Shown here one piece after another: positions 56,595 to 64,000 of a DNA stretch of 64,000 nucleotides. The translations under genes and the position numbers were made by a program. The notes under the pieces are model-generated. The model was not told where the DNA came from. It worked only from the letters and a program-made list of their open reading frames with translations, and ran no database searches. The stretch covers positions 1 to 64,000 of the forward strand of contig NZ_KB905903.1 in NCBI RefSeq assembly GCF_000381085.1. The letters are read 5' to 3'. The DNA is from Thiomicrorhabdus arctica DSM 13458 (GTDB lineage: Bacteria; Pseudomonadota; Gammaproteobacteria; Thiomicrospirales; Thiomicrospiraceae). Position 1 is the stretch's first letter, and each line of letters starts with the position of its first letter.

Positions 56595-57110
56595 TTATTT
56601 GAATGGAATATCTTTTGGGCGAATAAATTGTATCAATTTACCATCACCCTGTTCAAGATTATGCCAGTCTTGAGGCAAAATAAAGTGTGCTAGAGAGGCG
56701 GTCGGAAAGAGATGGATTGCATCTTCTTCAGGCTCATTGTGTAAAAATCGATACAGATATTCTAAGCCGGGATTGTGGCCTATAATCATCACGCGCAGGG
56801 CCGTTGGCGCATCACCGAGTACCTTTTGTAACGTGTTCAACTCGGCCAGATAGAGTTCATCTACAGTAATCTTATTGGCTGGACATTCGCTGCAGATTCG
56901 ACGCAGAGTCTGTTGTGCCCTTTGTGCTGGCGAGACCAATATCAGATCCGGCATTAAGTTCTGAGCCCTTAACCACTTGCCCATTTTTAGAGCATTCTTT
57001 TTACCCTTGTCTGACAGTGGTCGGTCAATATCCAGTAAGTCAGCTTGCTTCCAGTCTGATTTAGCATGTCGAAGCAACAGTAACTCACGCAATTTACTTG
57101 CCATTAGCAT
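56595..57110 (-). CDS. sixA: SixA-type phosphohistidine phosphatase
   Basis: A 171-residue histidine phosphatase with the N-terminal motif LLLLRHAKSDWKQ (the RHG-type catalytic His), the first-branch RPLSDKGKKNAL, and the second His in MIIGHNPGLEYL. SixA removes phosphate from histidine phosphotransfer proteins, such as ArcB or PTS components. No phosphorelay gene is nearby. Starts at 57110 or 57104 are both possible. Confidence 0.86.
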   Translation of the reverse strand: MLMASKLRELLLLRHAKSDWKQADLLDIDRPLSDKGKKNALKMGKWLRAQNLMPDLILVSPAQRAQQTLRRICSECPANKITVDELYLAELNTLQKVLGDAPTALRVMIIGHNPGLEYLYRFLHNEPEEDAIHLFPTASLAHFILPQDWHNLEQGDGKLIQFIRPKDIPFK

Positions 57111-57181
57111 ATTCCGCCATATTGGGTACTAAGGTACATGGCTTGAGTGTTTGATTGTATTTGACAGAAGCAGCCATAGAT

Positions 57182-57826
57182 TTACCCAATGCCATATTCT
57201 GAACGATAGGTTTTCATCGCATCCAGATACTGTTGGCTTAAAGGGTCATCAGATAACGCGAGGTAATCAATAATATCGTTTAAAGTAATAATGCTCATGA
57301 CAGGGATGCCATACTCTTGTTCTACTTCTTGGATGGCTGAAAGAGTACCTTTGCCTTTTTCCATGCGGTCCAAGGCGATGACGACACCGGCTGGTTTTGC
57401 ACCGTTGGCCGTGATAATATCCATTGCTTCTCGAATGGCTGTGCCTGCCGTAATGACATCATCGATAATCAAAACATTGCCTTGTAACGGATGACCGACA
57501 ATATTGCCACCTTCACCATGCTTTTTGGCTTCTTTGCGATTAAAGGCATAAGGTTTGTCGATGTTGAAGTCCAATGCCAATGAGACACTGGTGGTTGCGG
57601 CAAGCGGGATGCCTTTGTAAGCAGGGCCAAACAATACATCAAATTCAAAATTAGACTCTTTTATCGCACTAGCATAGCCTCTGGCAAGCGTCGCTAACTG
57701 AGAACCTGTATTGAACAGGCCTGCATTGAAAAAATACGGACTGATACGCCCAGATTTAAGAGTGAATTCTCCAAGCTTTAACACACCGGTTTGCATGACG
57801 AATTTGATAAATTGATTTTTATTCAT
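57182..57826 (-). CDS. pyrE: orotate phosphoribosyltransferase
   Basis: PyrE makes orotidine monophosphate from orotate and PRPP. The 214-residue protein has [26 protein letters not shown], the flexible catalytic loop [15 protein letters not shown] and the PRPP site [14 protein letters not shown]. Length is typical. Neighbouring argB and nfo-like repair genes resemble the Pseudomonas order around pyrE. Confidence 0.96.
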   Translation of the reverse strand: MNKNQFIKFVMQTGVLKLGEFTLKSGRISPYFFNAGLFNTGSQLATLARGYASAIKESNFEFDVLFGPAYKGIPLAATTSVSLALDFNIDKPYAFNRKEAKKHGEGGNIVGHPLQGNVLIIDDVITAGTAIREAMDIITANGAKPAGVVIALDRMEKGKGTLSAIQEVEQEYGIPVMSIITLNDIIDYLALSDDPLSQQYLDAMKTYRSEYGIG

Positions 57827-57976
57827 TGAGAGTAGGGCTTTTTGCTTTTAATCGAGTAGAACAATATTTTACTCCAAGCGATTCCTTACACCAAGTTTTT
57901 ATAGTTTTCTCACTCGTTTGAAAAGGTTGGAAGCTCACTGAGGTATGGATTCACATAAGACGTCAAGAATTAAAGC

Positions 57977-58834
57977 TTATGACGACTCAATTCCTGCAAA
58001 TTTTTTCAGTGTTTGAATCTCTTCTGCCCAAATAGAAGGGTCGGCCGTTTCTAAAATCATCGGAATACCGTCAATTCGACTGTCGCTCATCAGAAGTTCA
58101 AATGGATGCCAGCCAATTTCTCCCTGCCCAAGACTGTGGTGCCGATCCAGTTTTTGTCCTAAAACCGCTTTAGAGTCATTAATATGCATGCCTTTAAGGT
58201 ATTCAAAACCGACTACAGATTCAAAATCCGCCATCACGCCGACATAGTCATTACGTAAGTCATAACCTGCGGCATAGGCATGACAAGTATCAAGACAAAC
58301 GCCAATACGTGTTTTATCTTCGACCTTGTCAATAATATGCGCGAGATGCTCATGTTTATACCCTAGGTTTGAGCCTTGTCCGGCGGTATTCTCAATGACT
58401 GCTGTAACACCTTTTGTTTGCTCCAAAGCAACGTTAATCGATTCCGCAATGTAGTCCAAACAAAGGTCCTCGCTTATTTCACGTAAATGACTGCCGGGAT
58501 GAAAATTCAGTAGTCTAATGCCGAGTTGCTCACAGCGCTGTAACTCATCAATAAAGGCGTCAAGTGATTTTTGACGTTTATCAATATCCGGATGACCTAA
58601 ATTAATAAGATAACTGTCGTGTGGCAGAATTTGCTCTGGGCCATAGCCGTGGAGTTCACAGTTGGCTTTGAACTGTTCAATACTACTTTCAGTTAAGGGT
58701 TTTGCTGTCCATTGGCGTTGGTTTTTTGTAAATAATGCAAACGCTGTTGCGCCAATTTCATGCGCTCTCAAAGGAGCATTCTCAACACCGCCGGCAGCGG
58801 AAACGTGGGCACCAATATACTTCATGACTCTCAT
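57977..58834 (-). CDS. nfo: endonuclease IV
   Basis: Nfo cleaves DNA at abasic sites using three zinc ions. The 285-residue TIM-barrel protein shows [67 protein letters not shown] and [20 protein letters not shown], the zinc-ligand segments. An AAGGA lies five bases before the first ATG, so I keep the three-residue longer start (MRVMKYIG). Confidence 0.95.
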   Translation of the reverse strand: MRVMKYIGAHVSAAGGVENAPLRAHEIGATAFALFTKNQRQWTAKPLTESSIEQFKANCELHGYGPEQILPHDSYLINLGHPDIDKRQKSLDAFIDELQRCEQLGIRLLNFHPGSHLREISEDLCLDYIAESINVALEQTKGVTAVIENTAGQGSNLGYKHEHLAHIIDKVEDKTRIGVCLDTCHAYAAGYDLRNDYVGVMADFESVVGFEYLKGMHINDSKAVLGQKLDRHHSLGQGEIGWHPFELLMSDSRIDGIPMILETADPSIWAEEIQTLKKFAGIESS

Positions 58835-59008
58835 TTAATCCTTGGGTTATTGTCTATTAAATATTTGTTATTTTTTTTAGCGGAAAACTTGATCTTGGCA
58901 CGGAATCTGCATCATACAAATAATAATAGACAAGAAATTGACACCTGGGTTAGTAGCACGACTGCAGGCTGTTCTTGACATACATAATTGAAACACAAGG
59001 AAAGCGTT

Positions 59009-59515
59009 ATGGCGATTGATTTAAGAAAGGTAGAACCTTTAGGCTCCAAAAGTGTGTTGTTAGAGCAAGCGATGCGTCGTCAAAGAGACAGTGGTGCTCA
59101 CCAAACGAACAAAAACCGGTTTCATGATATTGATATGTCCGACATGATTACCCCTGATTTTCAGTGGCTTAATGAAGATAAAACGGCTATTCAAGGACTG
59201 GTAAAACAGATGGATGCCTCTATTGGTCTATTGGCTAGCCAGATGCGTGATGTAGAGGAGAAATCAAGAAAATCCAACTTGTCGATGGAGAAAGAGCAGC
59301 AATTGCTATTTAAACAAATTCGTACTTTGAATGGCTTGTTGAAAAAACAGGTGGATATTTTTAGCGCGGTTGAACGTCAAATCTCGACAATTGATATGAA
59401 ACAAAATAATCTTGTTCCGCAAATTGGCTTAGGGCTGGTTGCCGGTTTAATGTCAGCGGTCACCATTCTGGCAACGGCACCTTGGTTAACCGTTTTAATG
59501 GAAAATATTCGTTAA
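59009..59515 (+). CDS. hypothetical coiled-coil protein with a C-terminal membrane anchor
   Basis: From the ATG at 59009 (AAGGAAAG eight bases upstream; a TTG seven codons earlier lies before that site) the protein has 168 residues. No known family was recognised. It has a charged N-terminus (LRKVEPLGSKSVLLEQAMRR), a DIDMSDMITPDFQWL segment, a helical, heptad-like region (about 65-135) and a single C-terminal membrane helix (about 140-162). The topology suggests a cytoplasmic coiled coil tethered by its tail. The CysJ-like reductase gene follows after 129 bases. Confidence 0.6.
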   Translation: MAIDLRKVEPLGSKSVLLEQAMRRQRDSGAHQTNKNRFHDIDMSDMITPDFQWLNEDKTAIQGLVKQMDASIGLLASQMRDVEEKSRKSNLSMEKEQQLLFKQIRTLNGLLKKQVDIFSAVERQISTIDMKQNNLVPQIGLGLVAGLMSAVTILATAPWLTVLMENIR

Positions 59516-59588
59516 GGTTAAGCGATGACTGCTTTTCAGCTTTTAGGTCACGTTAAATTGTCACCTGGTAAATCGATGTTAAGCCCTA

Positions 59589-59600
59589 ACCAGGCCTAGT
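59589..59600. repeat. degenerate iterated palindrome, upstream of the CysJ-like gene
   Basis: ACCAGGCCTAGT differs at one position. It lies 44 bases before the ATG at 59645 and near the expected -35 position of a TAAAAT at 59618-59623. Confidence 0.6.
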
Positions 59601-59644
59601 TAAGTGATTAAGCATGCTAAAATGTGTCCATTTGAATTTTCTCA

Positions 59645-60760
59645 ATGAGTACTTTTGCAATGCGTTTTCGTGTTACCTCCAACCAAAATATTACCCACCT
59701 TTGTCAAGATAAAGCCCTCTATCATTTGGTATTGGAGCCCGAAAATGGTCAAATTCTTGATTATCAACCAGGCGACTGGTTAACGCTACAAGCGGCCAAT
59801 CAATCTGAATGGGTCGCTGTCCTATTGGCAGAGCTATCCTTGTCTGGTGAAGAAATCATAGAATTACGTCGGATCGGTCTTGTCTCGGTCAGGCAGGCAT
59901 TAACGCATCACTTAGAAATATCGCAGCTGAATCCGGCAATTCTCAACAAAATACAGCGTCAATATGGTTTAGGCGATTGGGTTGATCGACACGCTATGAT
60001 AGCGTACGCCAGAGGTCGAGATATCTTGGATATTCTACAGACCTTTATTCCGCTTAAAGCGTTAGGGCTTGAATTCCTCAGGCTACTCTCTCCCTTAGCA
60101 CCGCGGTACTATTCCATTGCATCAGCATCAGTCGCAGTTGGTAATACACTGCATCTAGTGGTGAAGTTGGTAACCTATTTGCCTGAAGCCGCTTGTGAGC
60201 TCGCTAACCGCAGGCATTATGGTGTTGCTAGTTATACCGTTAGCCAGCTGCAGGTTGAAGATGTGATTGAGGGTAGTATTAAATCCAATCCCACTTTTAA
60301 ACTTCCACTCGATCCGAGTACACCCATTATTATGATAGGCGCAGGTACAGGAATTGCACCCTACATCGGTTTTATACAACAACGTGTCAACGATAAAGCC
60401 AGTGGGCAAAATACGCTATTTTTTGGTGAAACTCACCAGGCCTGCTCATTTTTATTTGCGGATTATCTCCAACGCTGTCAGAAAGCAGGGAAGCTGAATT
60501 TGTTTACTGCTTTTTCAAGAGACCAAGCCGAAAAAAACTATGTGCAAAATGTCATGCAGAAGGAGGCTAAGTTTCTTTGGGAACAGTTCGAGCAGGGTGC
60601 TATCATTTATATTTGTGGAGATCAGTATCATTTAGCACAGTCGGTTGAAGACACCTGGATTGAGTTGATCATGCAGTTTTATCGTGTCAACCAACAGTGC
60701 GCACAAAATACTTGGCAGGCCTGGCGAAAACAGAAACGGGTACAATTGGACATATACTGA
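59645..60760 (+). CDS. CysJ-like FAD/NADPH reductase lacking a flavodoxin domain
   Basis: A 371-residue diflavin-reductase-type module: FAD-binding RYYSIASASVAVGN (about residues 159-172), connecting domain, NADPH loop MIGAGTGIAPYIGFIQQR, YICGDQYHLAQ and a C-terminal Tyr (QLDIY) that would stack on FAD as in CysJ. CysJ is about 600 residues with an N-terminal FMN flavodoxin, which is absent here. It may pair with a separate flavodoxin, ferredoxin or siroheme reductase, but none is seen nearby. The start at 59645 has no good ribosome site. A degenerate palindrome (60435-60446) lies inside the gene. Confidence 0.82.
   Translation: MSTFAMRFRVTSNQNITHLCQDKALYHLVLEPENGQILDYQPGDWLTLQAANQSEWVAVLLAELSLSGEEIIELRRIGLVSVRQALTHHLEISQLNPAILNKIQRQYGLGDWVDRHAMIAYARGRDILDILQTFIPLKALGLEFLRLLSPLAPRYYSIASASVAVGNTLHLVVKLVTYLPEAACELANRRHYGVASYTVSQLQVEDVIEGSIKSNPTFKLPLDPSTPIIMIGAGTGIAPYIGFIQQRVNDKASGQNTLFFGETHQACSFLFADYLQRCQKAGKLNLFTAFSRDQAEKNYVQNVMQKEAKFLWEQFEQGAIIYICGDQYHLAQSVEDTWIELIMQFYRVNQQCAQNTWQAWRKQKRVQLDIY
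60435..60446. repeat. degenerate iterated palindrome, inside the CysJ-like gene
   Basis: ACCAGGCCTGCT differs at one position from the family 12-mer and is read in frame as part of His-Gln-Ala-Cys. Confidence 0.45.
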
Positions 60761-60875
60761 TAGTGCATAAAATTACTTATAATATACTAAAATACACTAG
60801 ATATTGTTTTGGAAAGCCTCTATAATAATTCTTAAAGCATTTTCATGTTTAAAGACACTTCGGGAGTAATTCAAA

Positions 60876-61043
60876 ATGAAACAAATATTAACATTATTGA
60901 CTTTAGTTTTTGCCGTCACCATGACCCTATTTATTGCATCAGGTTCAGCACATGCTGTAAATGATGATGTGAGTCAGCAACAAGCTCAGAACGTTCCTTT
61001 AAATCCCGAAACTTCATGTGCTCTGGCAGTAAAAAAAGTCTAA
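60876..61043 (+). CDS. small exported peptide, 55 residues
   Basis: A 55-codon ORF with a strong signal-peptide pattern: Met-Lys start, a hydrophobic run ILTLLTLVFAVTMTLFIA, and cleavage near SAHA. The mature part would be about 28 residues (VNDDVSQQQAQNVPLNPETS, then C and a basic tail), with one Cys. A GGGAG site lies about 10 bases upstream. No family was recognised. The gene stands alone between the CysJ-like gene and a terminator 210 bases downstream. Confidence 0.6.
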   Translation: MKQILTLLTLVFAVTMTLFIASGSAHAVNDDVSQQQAQNVPLNPETSCALAVKKV

Positions 61044-61389
61044 GAGTAAGAGAAATAAGTTTTTTAGTATTAGACCTTGAGCTAAAACCCGCAAATACAT
61101 TTAGACGCACTGGACTGTTGATAAGCGTTTAATTCAATTCAGACTTTAATTCTCTGGCAAACTTATGTTTGGTTCCTGAACAAAGGCTTCTAGGATTTAG
61201 CTTAACGTTACACACCGTATTAAAGGGTAACGTGACTTGATATAACGCGGTATAAAAAAGGCGATTCAATTTCATTGAATCGCCTTTTTTGTTGCCTGAA
61301 ATTGAACATTATGGAAGAGGTGTTACAACTGGAGTGAGTTAAGGTTTATTGCTTTTTTATTCTGTAGCTTGGGCTTAGTAAACGCATCG
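61044..61389. other. about 345 bases without a gene, holding a terminator
   Basis: Apart from the bidirectional terminator at 61254-61290 and a short inverted repeat ACGTTAC (61205) / GTAACGT (61227), nothing was recognised on either strand. Confidence 0.5.
61254..61290. terminator. bidirectional terminator between the small peptide and ppx genes
   Basis: A perfect 17-base stem (AAAAAAGGCGATTCAAT with its complement) closes a three-base loop, with A and T runs on both sides. It serves the convergent transcripts. Confidence 0.92.
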
Positions 61390-62922
61390 TTATTCTAAAG
61401 AGAGCTTTAAACCTATCGCATTCAGGCGTTTCGCTTCAATCTCTAAATCCATTCGAGTTAATGGGTGATCTTGCAACCAATTGTCTTCAAATTCTAGGTG
61501 TATATGGTTTTTATTTTCAATGTGAAGCAGGGGGTCAGCCTGTTCGAAATCTCGTCCGCGGTGAATACGAACGGCTAAGCGGAGCAAAACGGTTAAATAA
61601 ATCTGTTGTTCGGCAGTCGTTTCATCTAAATCGCCATAAACAGCAGAATTGAATTTCCCACGATGATTTAACATCATGGCGCTCAGCATCTGTTTTTCCT
61701 GTTGGTCAAAACCAGGCATGTCAGCTTGTTCAATCAGATAAGCACTATGGTGACGATACCGTCTGTAACTGATGGCAATTCCACATTCATGAAGCATGCT
61801 AGCCCATTTTAATAGGCGTTTTAGGTCGTAATCAGTAGAACGTAATTTCCAAGTATTATGGGCTTGTTTGAAGAGCGCTTTCGCGGTTTTTGCAACATGT
61901 GTGGCTTGCTGAGTGTCGACTCGCATCCATTGTTGCATGGCACTGACACTCACTTCTCGAACATCTTCAGCATAAAGTCTACCAAGTGTGTCAAACACTA
62001 ACCCTTCACGTAAGGCATTCGCTGAGACTTGCATTTGTTCAATATTTAGCTCCATAAAAGTCGCCATTAAAATGGCTAATCCACCTGCCAATACTGGTCG
62101 GCGTTCATCTTTTAAACCCTCTAGCTTAAGGGATTCTGCCGATTCGGCTTCAATGAGTGCAGCGGCGAGTTTTTCCATTCCAGGTAAGGTTATGCCTGAT
62201 TCCGACCATCCATTTAACTCCAAGATCTGACCAATAGATTTAATCGTGCCTGAAGCCCCTATGGCGGTATCCCAGTTCAGATTTTTGAGCTGAATTCGAT
62301 GTGGTCTAAGAATTTGACGACATTGAGAGATGGCAAAATTCATGCGTTCCGCGTTGACTTTTCCTTTGGGAAAACAGTTTTGCGTAATGCTAACGCAGCC
62401 CATTTCGGTACTGGTTAGGTGGCTGTTTTCAAAGCCTTTGCCAATAATATATTCAGTACTGCCACCGCCTATATCCATGACCAGTCTCTGTTCATCACTG
62501 GCAGCTAAACCATGTGCAACGCCTAGGTAGATTAGACGCGCTTCTTCTTGACCAGAGATGATCTTAATGGTGTGTCCAAGGACTTGTTTGGCTTGCATTA
62601 AAAATGCATGGCTATTTCGGGCATTCCGTAATGTATTTGTGCCCACAGCACGCACATTTTGAGCGGGAATGCCTTTGATGAGCTGCCCAAACCGTTCCAA
62701 ACATTCAATCCCCTGTTGAAAGGACTTGTCCGTCAGTTTGCCATCTTTATCCAGACCAGAGCGTAAACGTACCATCTCTTTATGTTTATCAACCACCTGC
62801 ATCTGACCGTGCACTTCGCGCGCGATGATGATATGAAAACTGTTCGAGCCTAAATCTATCGCGGCATATAATGATTGATCTGGTTCACTTTCTGGTTCGG
62901 AAGGTTGAGTCTGTTTTGACAT
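61390..62922 (-). CDS. ppx: exopolyphosphatase
   Basis: Ppx removes terminal phosphates from polyphosphate and may also act on pppGpp. The 510-residue protein starts at the ATG at 62922, with AAGGTG eight bases upstream; the longer TTG-start version lacks a site. ASKHA motifs are AAIDLGSNSFHIIIA, LVMDIGGGSTEYIIG and the GASGTIKSI loop; an HD-like helical domain fills about 310-510 (SMLHECGIAISYRRYRHHS). Length and order match E. coli Ppx/GppA. It lies downstream of ppk on the same strand. Confidence 0.95.
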   Translation of the reverse strand: MSKQTQPSEPESEPDQSLYAAIDLGSNSFHIIIAREVHGQMQVVDKHKEMVRLRSGLDKDGKLTDKSFQQGIECLERFGQLIKGIPAQNVRAVGTNTLRNARNSHAFLMQAKQVLGHTIKIISGQEEARLIYLGVAHGLAASDEQRLVMDIGGGSTEYIIGKGFENSHLTSTEMGCVSITQNCFPKGKVNAERMNFAISQCRQILRPHRIQLKNLNWDTAIGASGTIKSIGQILELNGWSESGITLPGMEKLAAALIEAESAESLKLEGLKDERRPVLAGGLAILMATFMELNIEQMQVSANALREGLVFDTLGRLYAEDVREVSVSAMQQWMRVDTQQATHVAKTAKALFKQAHNTWKLRSTDYDLKRLLKWASMLHECGIAISYRRYRHHSAYLIEQADMPGFDQQEKQMLSAMMLNHRGKFNSAVYGDLDETTAEQQIYLTVLLRLAVRIHRGRDFEQADPLLHIENKNHIHLEFEDNWLQDHPLTRMDLEIEAKRLNAIGLKLSLE

Positions 62923-63028
62923 TTTTAGCACCTTGTAAATCGTTTGGGGCATTTTACCTGGTTTTAGCCGTTTAACCCATCAAACGATTATATTAAGTGT
63001 TTGAATGTTTGCAGAGGCTGATCTTGAA

Positions 63029-64000
63029 CTAGCTGTATTTTTCAATTAACGCTTGTTGGGCACTAAAGGGTATTTTTCCATCTAAAGGTTTAGGAATATA
63101 TGTACCGTCCGGTTGGAGTATCCAAGCACCGGTATTGTCTTCTAAATAGATGGCTAAACCTTCGGTATAGACTTGTTGAAAACAGGCTGGATCTAAGATG
63201 GGGAACCCTGTTTCAACTCGCGCCGTTAAGTTACGTTTCATCCAATCGGCACTTGAACAGAATAGGTCGGGTTGACCGCCATCGTTTTCAAAGTAATAAA
63301 TACGATGGTGTTCTAAGAAGCGGCCGATAATCGAAGTGACCGTAATGTTCTCAGATAAGCCCGGAATGCCAGGGCGCAAACTGCAGATACCACGCACAAT
63401 CAGATCAATTATAACGCCGGCTTGTGAGGCTTCATATAATGCATCAATAATGGTTTGCTCTTCTAGTCCATTCATTTTGGCAATAATGCGAGCAGGTTTA
63501 CCGGCTTTGGCGTGTTCAGCTTCGCGTTCAATTCTTTTAATCATGCCCGACAACAGCGTGAAAGGTGATTGCAGCAGGACTTCAAGATCTTTAGTATCCC
63601 CGAGGCTTGTTAACTGTTGGAATATTTTGGAGACATCGCGACCAATTGCTGGATTGGCCGTCATTAGGCCAAAGTCAGAGTAGAATCGGGTAGTGATGTG
63701 GTGATAATTACCTGTACCCATATGAGTATAGTGGCGAATTTTGTCTGCTTCCCGACGCACCACTAAAATCATTTTGGCGTGGGTTTTATAACCAACGACG
63801 CCGTACATGACATGGACACCAGCATCTTGCAAGCGGGTTGCCTGAATAATATTATTGTCTTCGTCAAAACGGGCCCGTAATTCTATTACCGCGGTGACTT
63901 CTTTGCCATTTTTAGCGGCACGCTCCAAGGCTTTGATGATAAGCGAATCTTCACCCGTACGATACAACGTCATGCGGATGGCGAGTACATCTGGATCTGT
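63029..64000 (-). CDS. ppk: polyphosphate kinase 1, C-terminal part (5' end outside the window)
   Basis: Ppk1 makes polyphosphate from ATP. The window holds the last 323 codons; the frame is open to position 64000. Readable segments include AIRMTLYRTGEDS, AVIELRARFDEDNN, GYKTHAKMILVVRRE (catalytic-type His), MGTGNYHH, SSADWMKRNLTARVETGFP and an HR-like HHRIYYFEND. ppx follows 106 bases downstream on the same strand, so synthesis and breakdown genes are linked. Confidence 0.95.
   Translation of the reverse strand, partial: TDPDVLAIRMTLYRTGEDSLIIKALERAAKNGKEVTAVIELRARFDEDNNIIQATRLQDAGVHVMYGVVGYKTHAKMILVVRREADKIRHYTHMGTGNYHHITTRFYSDFGLMTANPAIGRDVSKIFQQLTSLGDTKDLEVLLQSPFTLLSGMIKRIEREAEHAKAGKPARIIAKMNGLEEQTIIDALYEASQAGVIIDLIVRGICSLRPGIPGLSENITVTSIIGRFLEHHRIYYFENDGGQPDLFCSSADWMKRNLTARVETGFPILDPACFQQVYTEGLAIYLEDNTGAWILQPDGTYIPKPLDGKIPFSAQQALIEKYS

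Overview
This window looks like an ordinary chromosomal stretch of a free-living gammaproteobacterium. The anaerobic-type FabA/FabB pair, the ftsY-M16 pair-rsmD grouping, and the coaD, mutM, rpmBG, radC, coaBC, dut, argB, pyrE order (known from Pseudomonas and Escherichia) all point there. Moderate-to-low GC, many c-di-GMP proteins and a CysJ-like reductase would fit a Thiomicrospira/Thiomicrorhabdus/Hydrogenovibrio-like sulfur oxidiser. That lineage is inferred from overall resemblance and is not proven by any single gene. I see no prophage, insertion sequence, integron or CRISPR array.

Layout. 0-4 kb: the 3' tip of a 5S rRNA and its terminator, a 775-base gene-free stretch, coaX, tRNA-Thr(UGU), and fabA-fabB. 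4-10 kb: a minus-strand unit of ftsY, a membrane protein with an RMF-like N-terminus and DUF2914 C-terminus, and a lytic transglycosylase lipoprotein; facing it is an active/inactive M16 protease pair. 9-15 kb: a PlsC-GNAT acyltransferase, a PhnD-like binding protein coupled to a CHASE8-PAS-GGDEF-EAL protein, and a YaiI-family gene. 15-23 kb: rhlE, a doubtful small ORF, a NYN-domain protein, a multi-PAS diguanylate cyclase, cvfB, rsmD, DUF2789 and coaD. 23-31 kb: modE-modABC, a P2-type cation ATPase and mutM. 31-39 kb: a second sensor cyclase, rpmB-rpmG, a diheme lipoprotein, a PhoX-like lipoprotein with a dockerin-like loop, a DUF1461 protein and radC. 39-55 kb: thioesterase, MscK-type channel, cytochrome b561, coaBC, sdaA, an AGCS symporter, a HAD phosphatase, dut, mscL, an aminotransferase, yajQ, argB, mscS and a TauE-type permease. 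55-64 kb: an OmpA-family protein, sixA, pyrE, nfo, a coiled-coil membrane protein, a CysJ-like reductase lacking its flavodoxin domain, a 55-residue exported peptide, ppx, and the 3' part of ppk.

Functional themes. Coenzyme A synthesis is well represented (coaX, coaBC, coaD), as are membrane lipid supply (fabA, fabB, acyltransferase), c-di-GMP signalling (three GGDEF proteins, all with an RxxD inhibitory site), osmotic safety valves (three mechanosensitive channels in 15 kb), molybdate uptake with its regulator, and polyphosphate turnover.

The most unusual signal is not a gene. A perfect 12-base palindrome, ACCAGGCCTGGT, occurs ten times exactly and about six more times with one or two changes. 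By chance it should occur about 0.004 times in 64 kb. It is two inverted CCWGG sites back to back with an AGGCCT centre. It lies mostly between genes. At four gene ends it sits at the tip of a longer, locus-specific palindrome, and three exact copies lie inside genes at apparently variable protein linkers.
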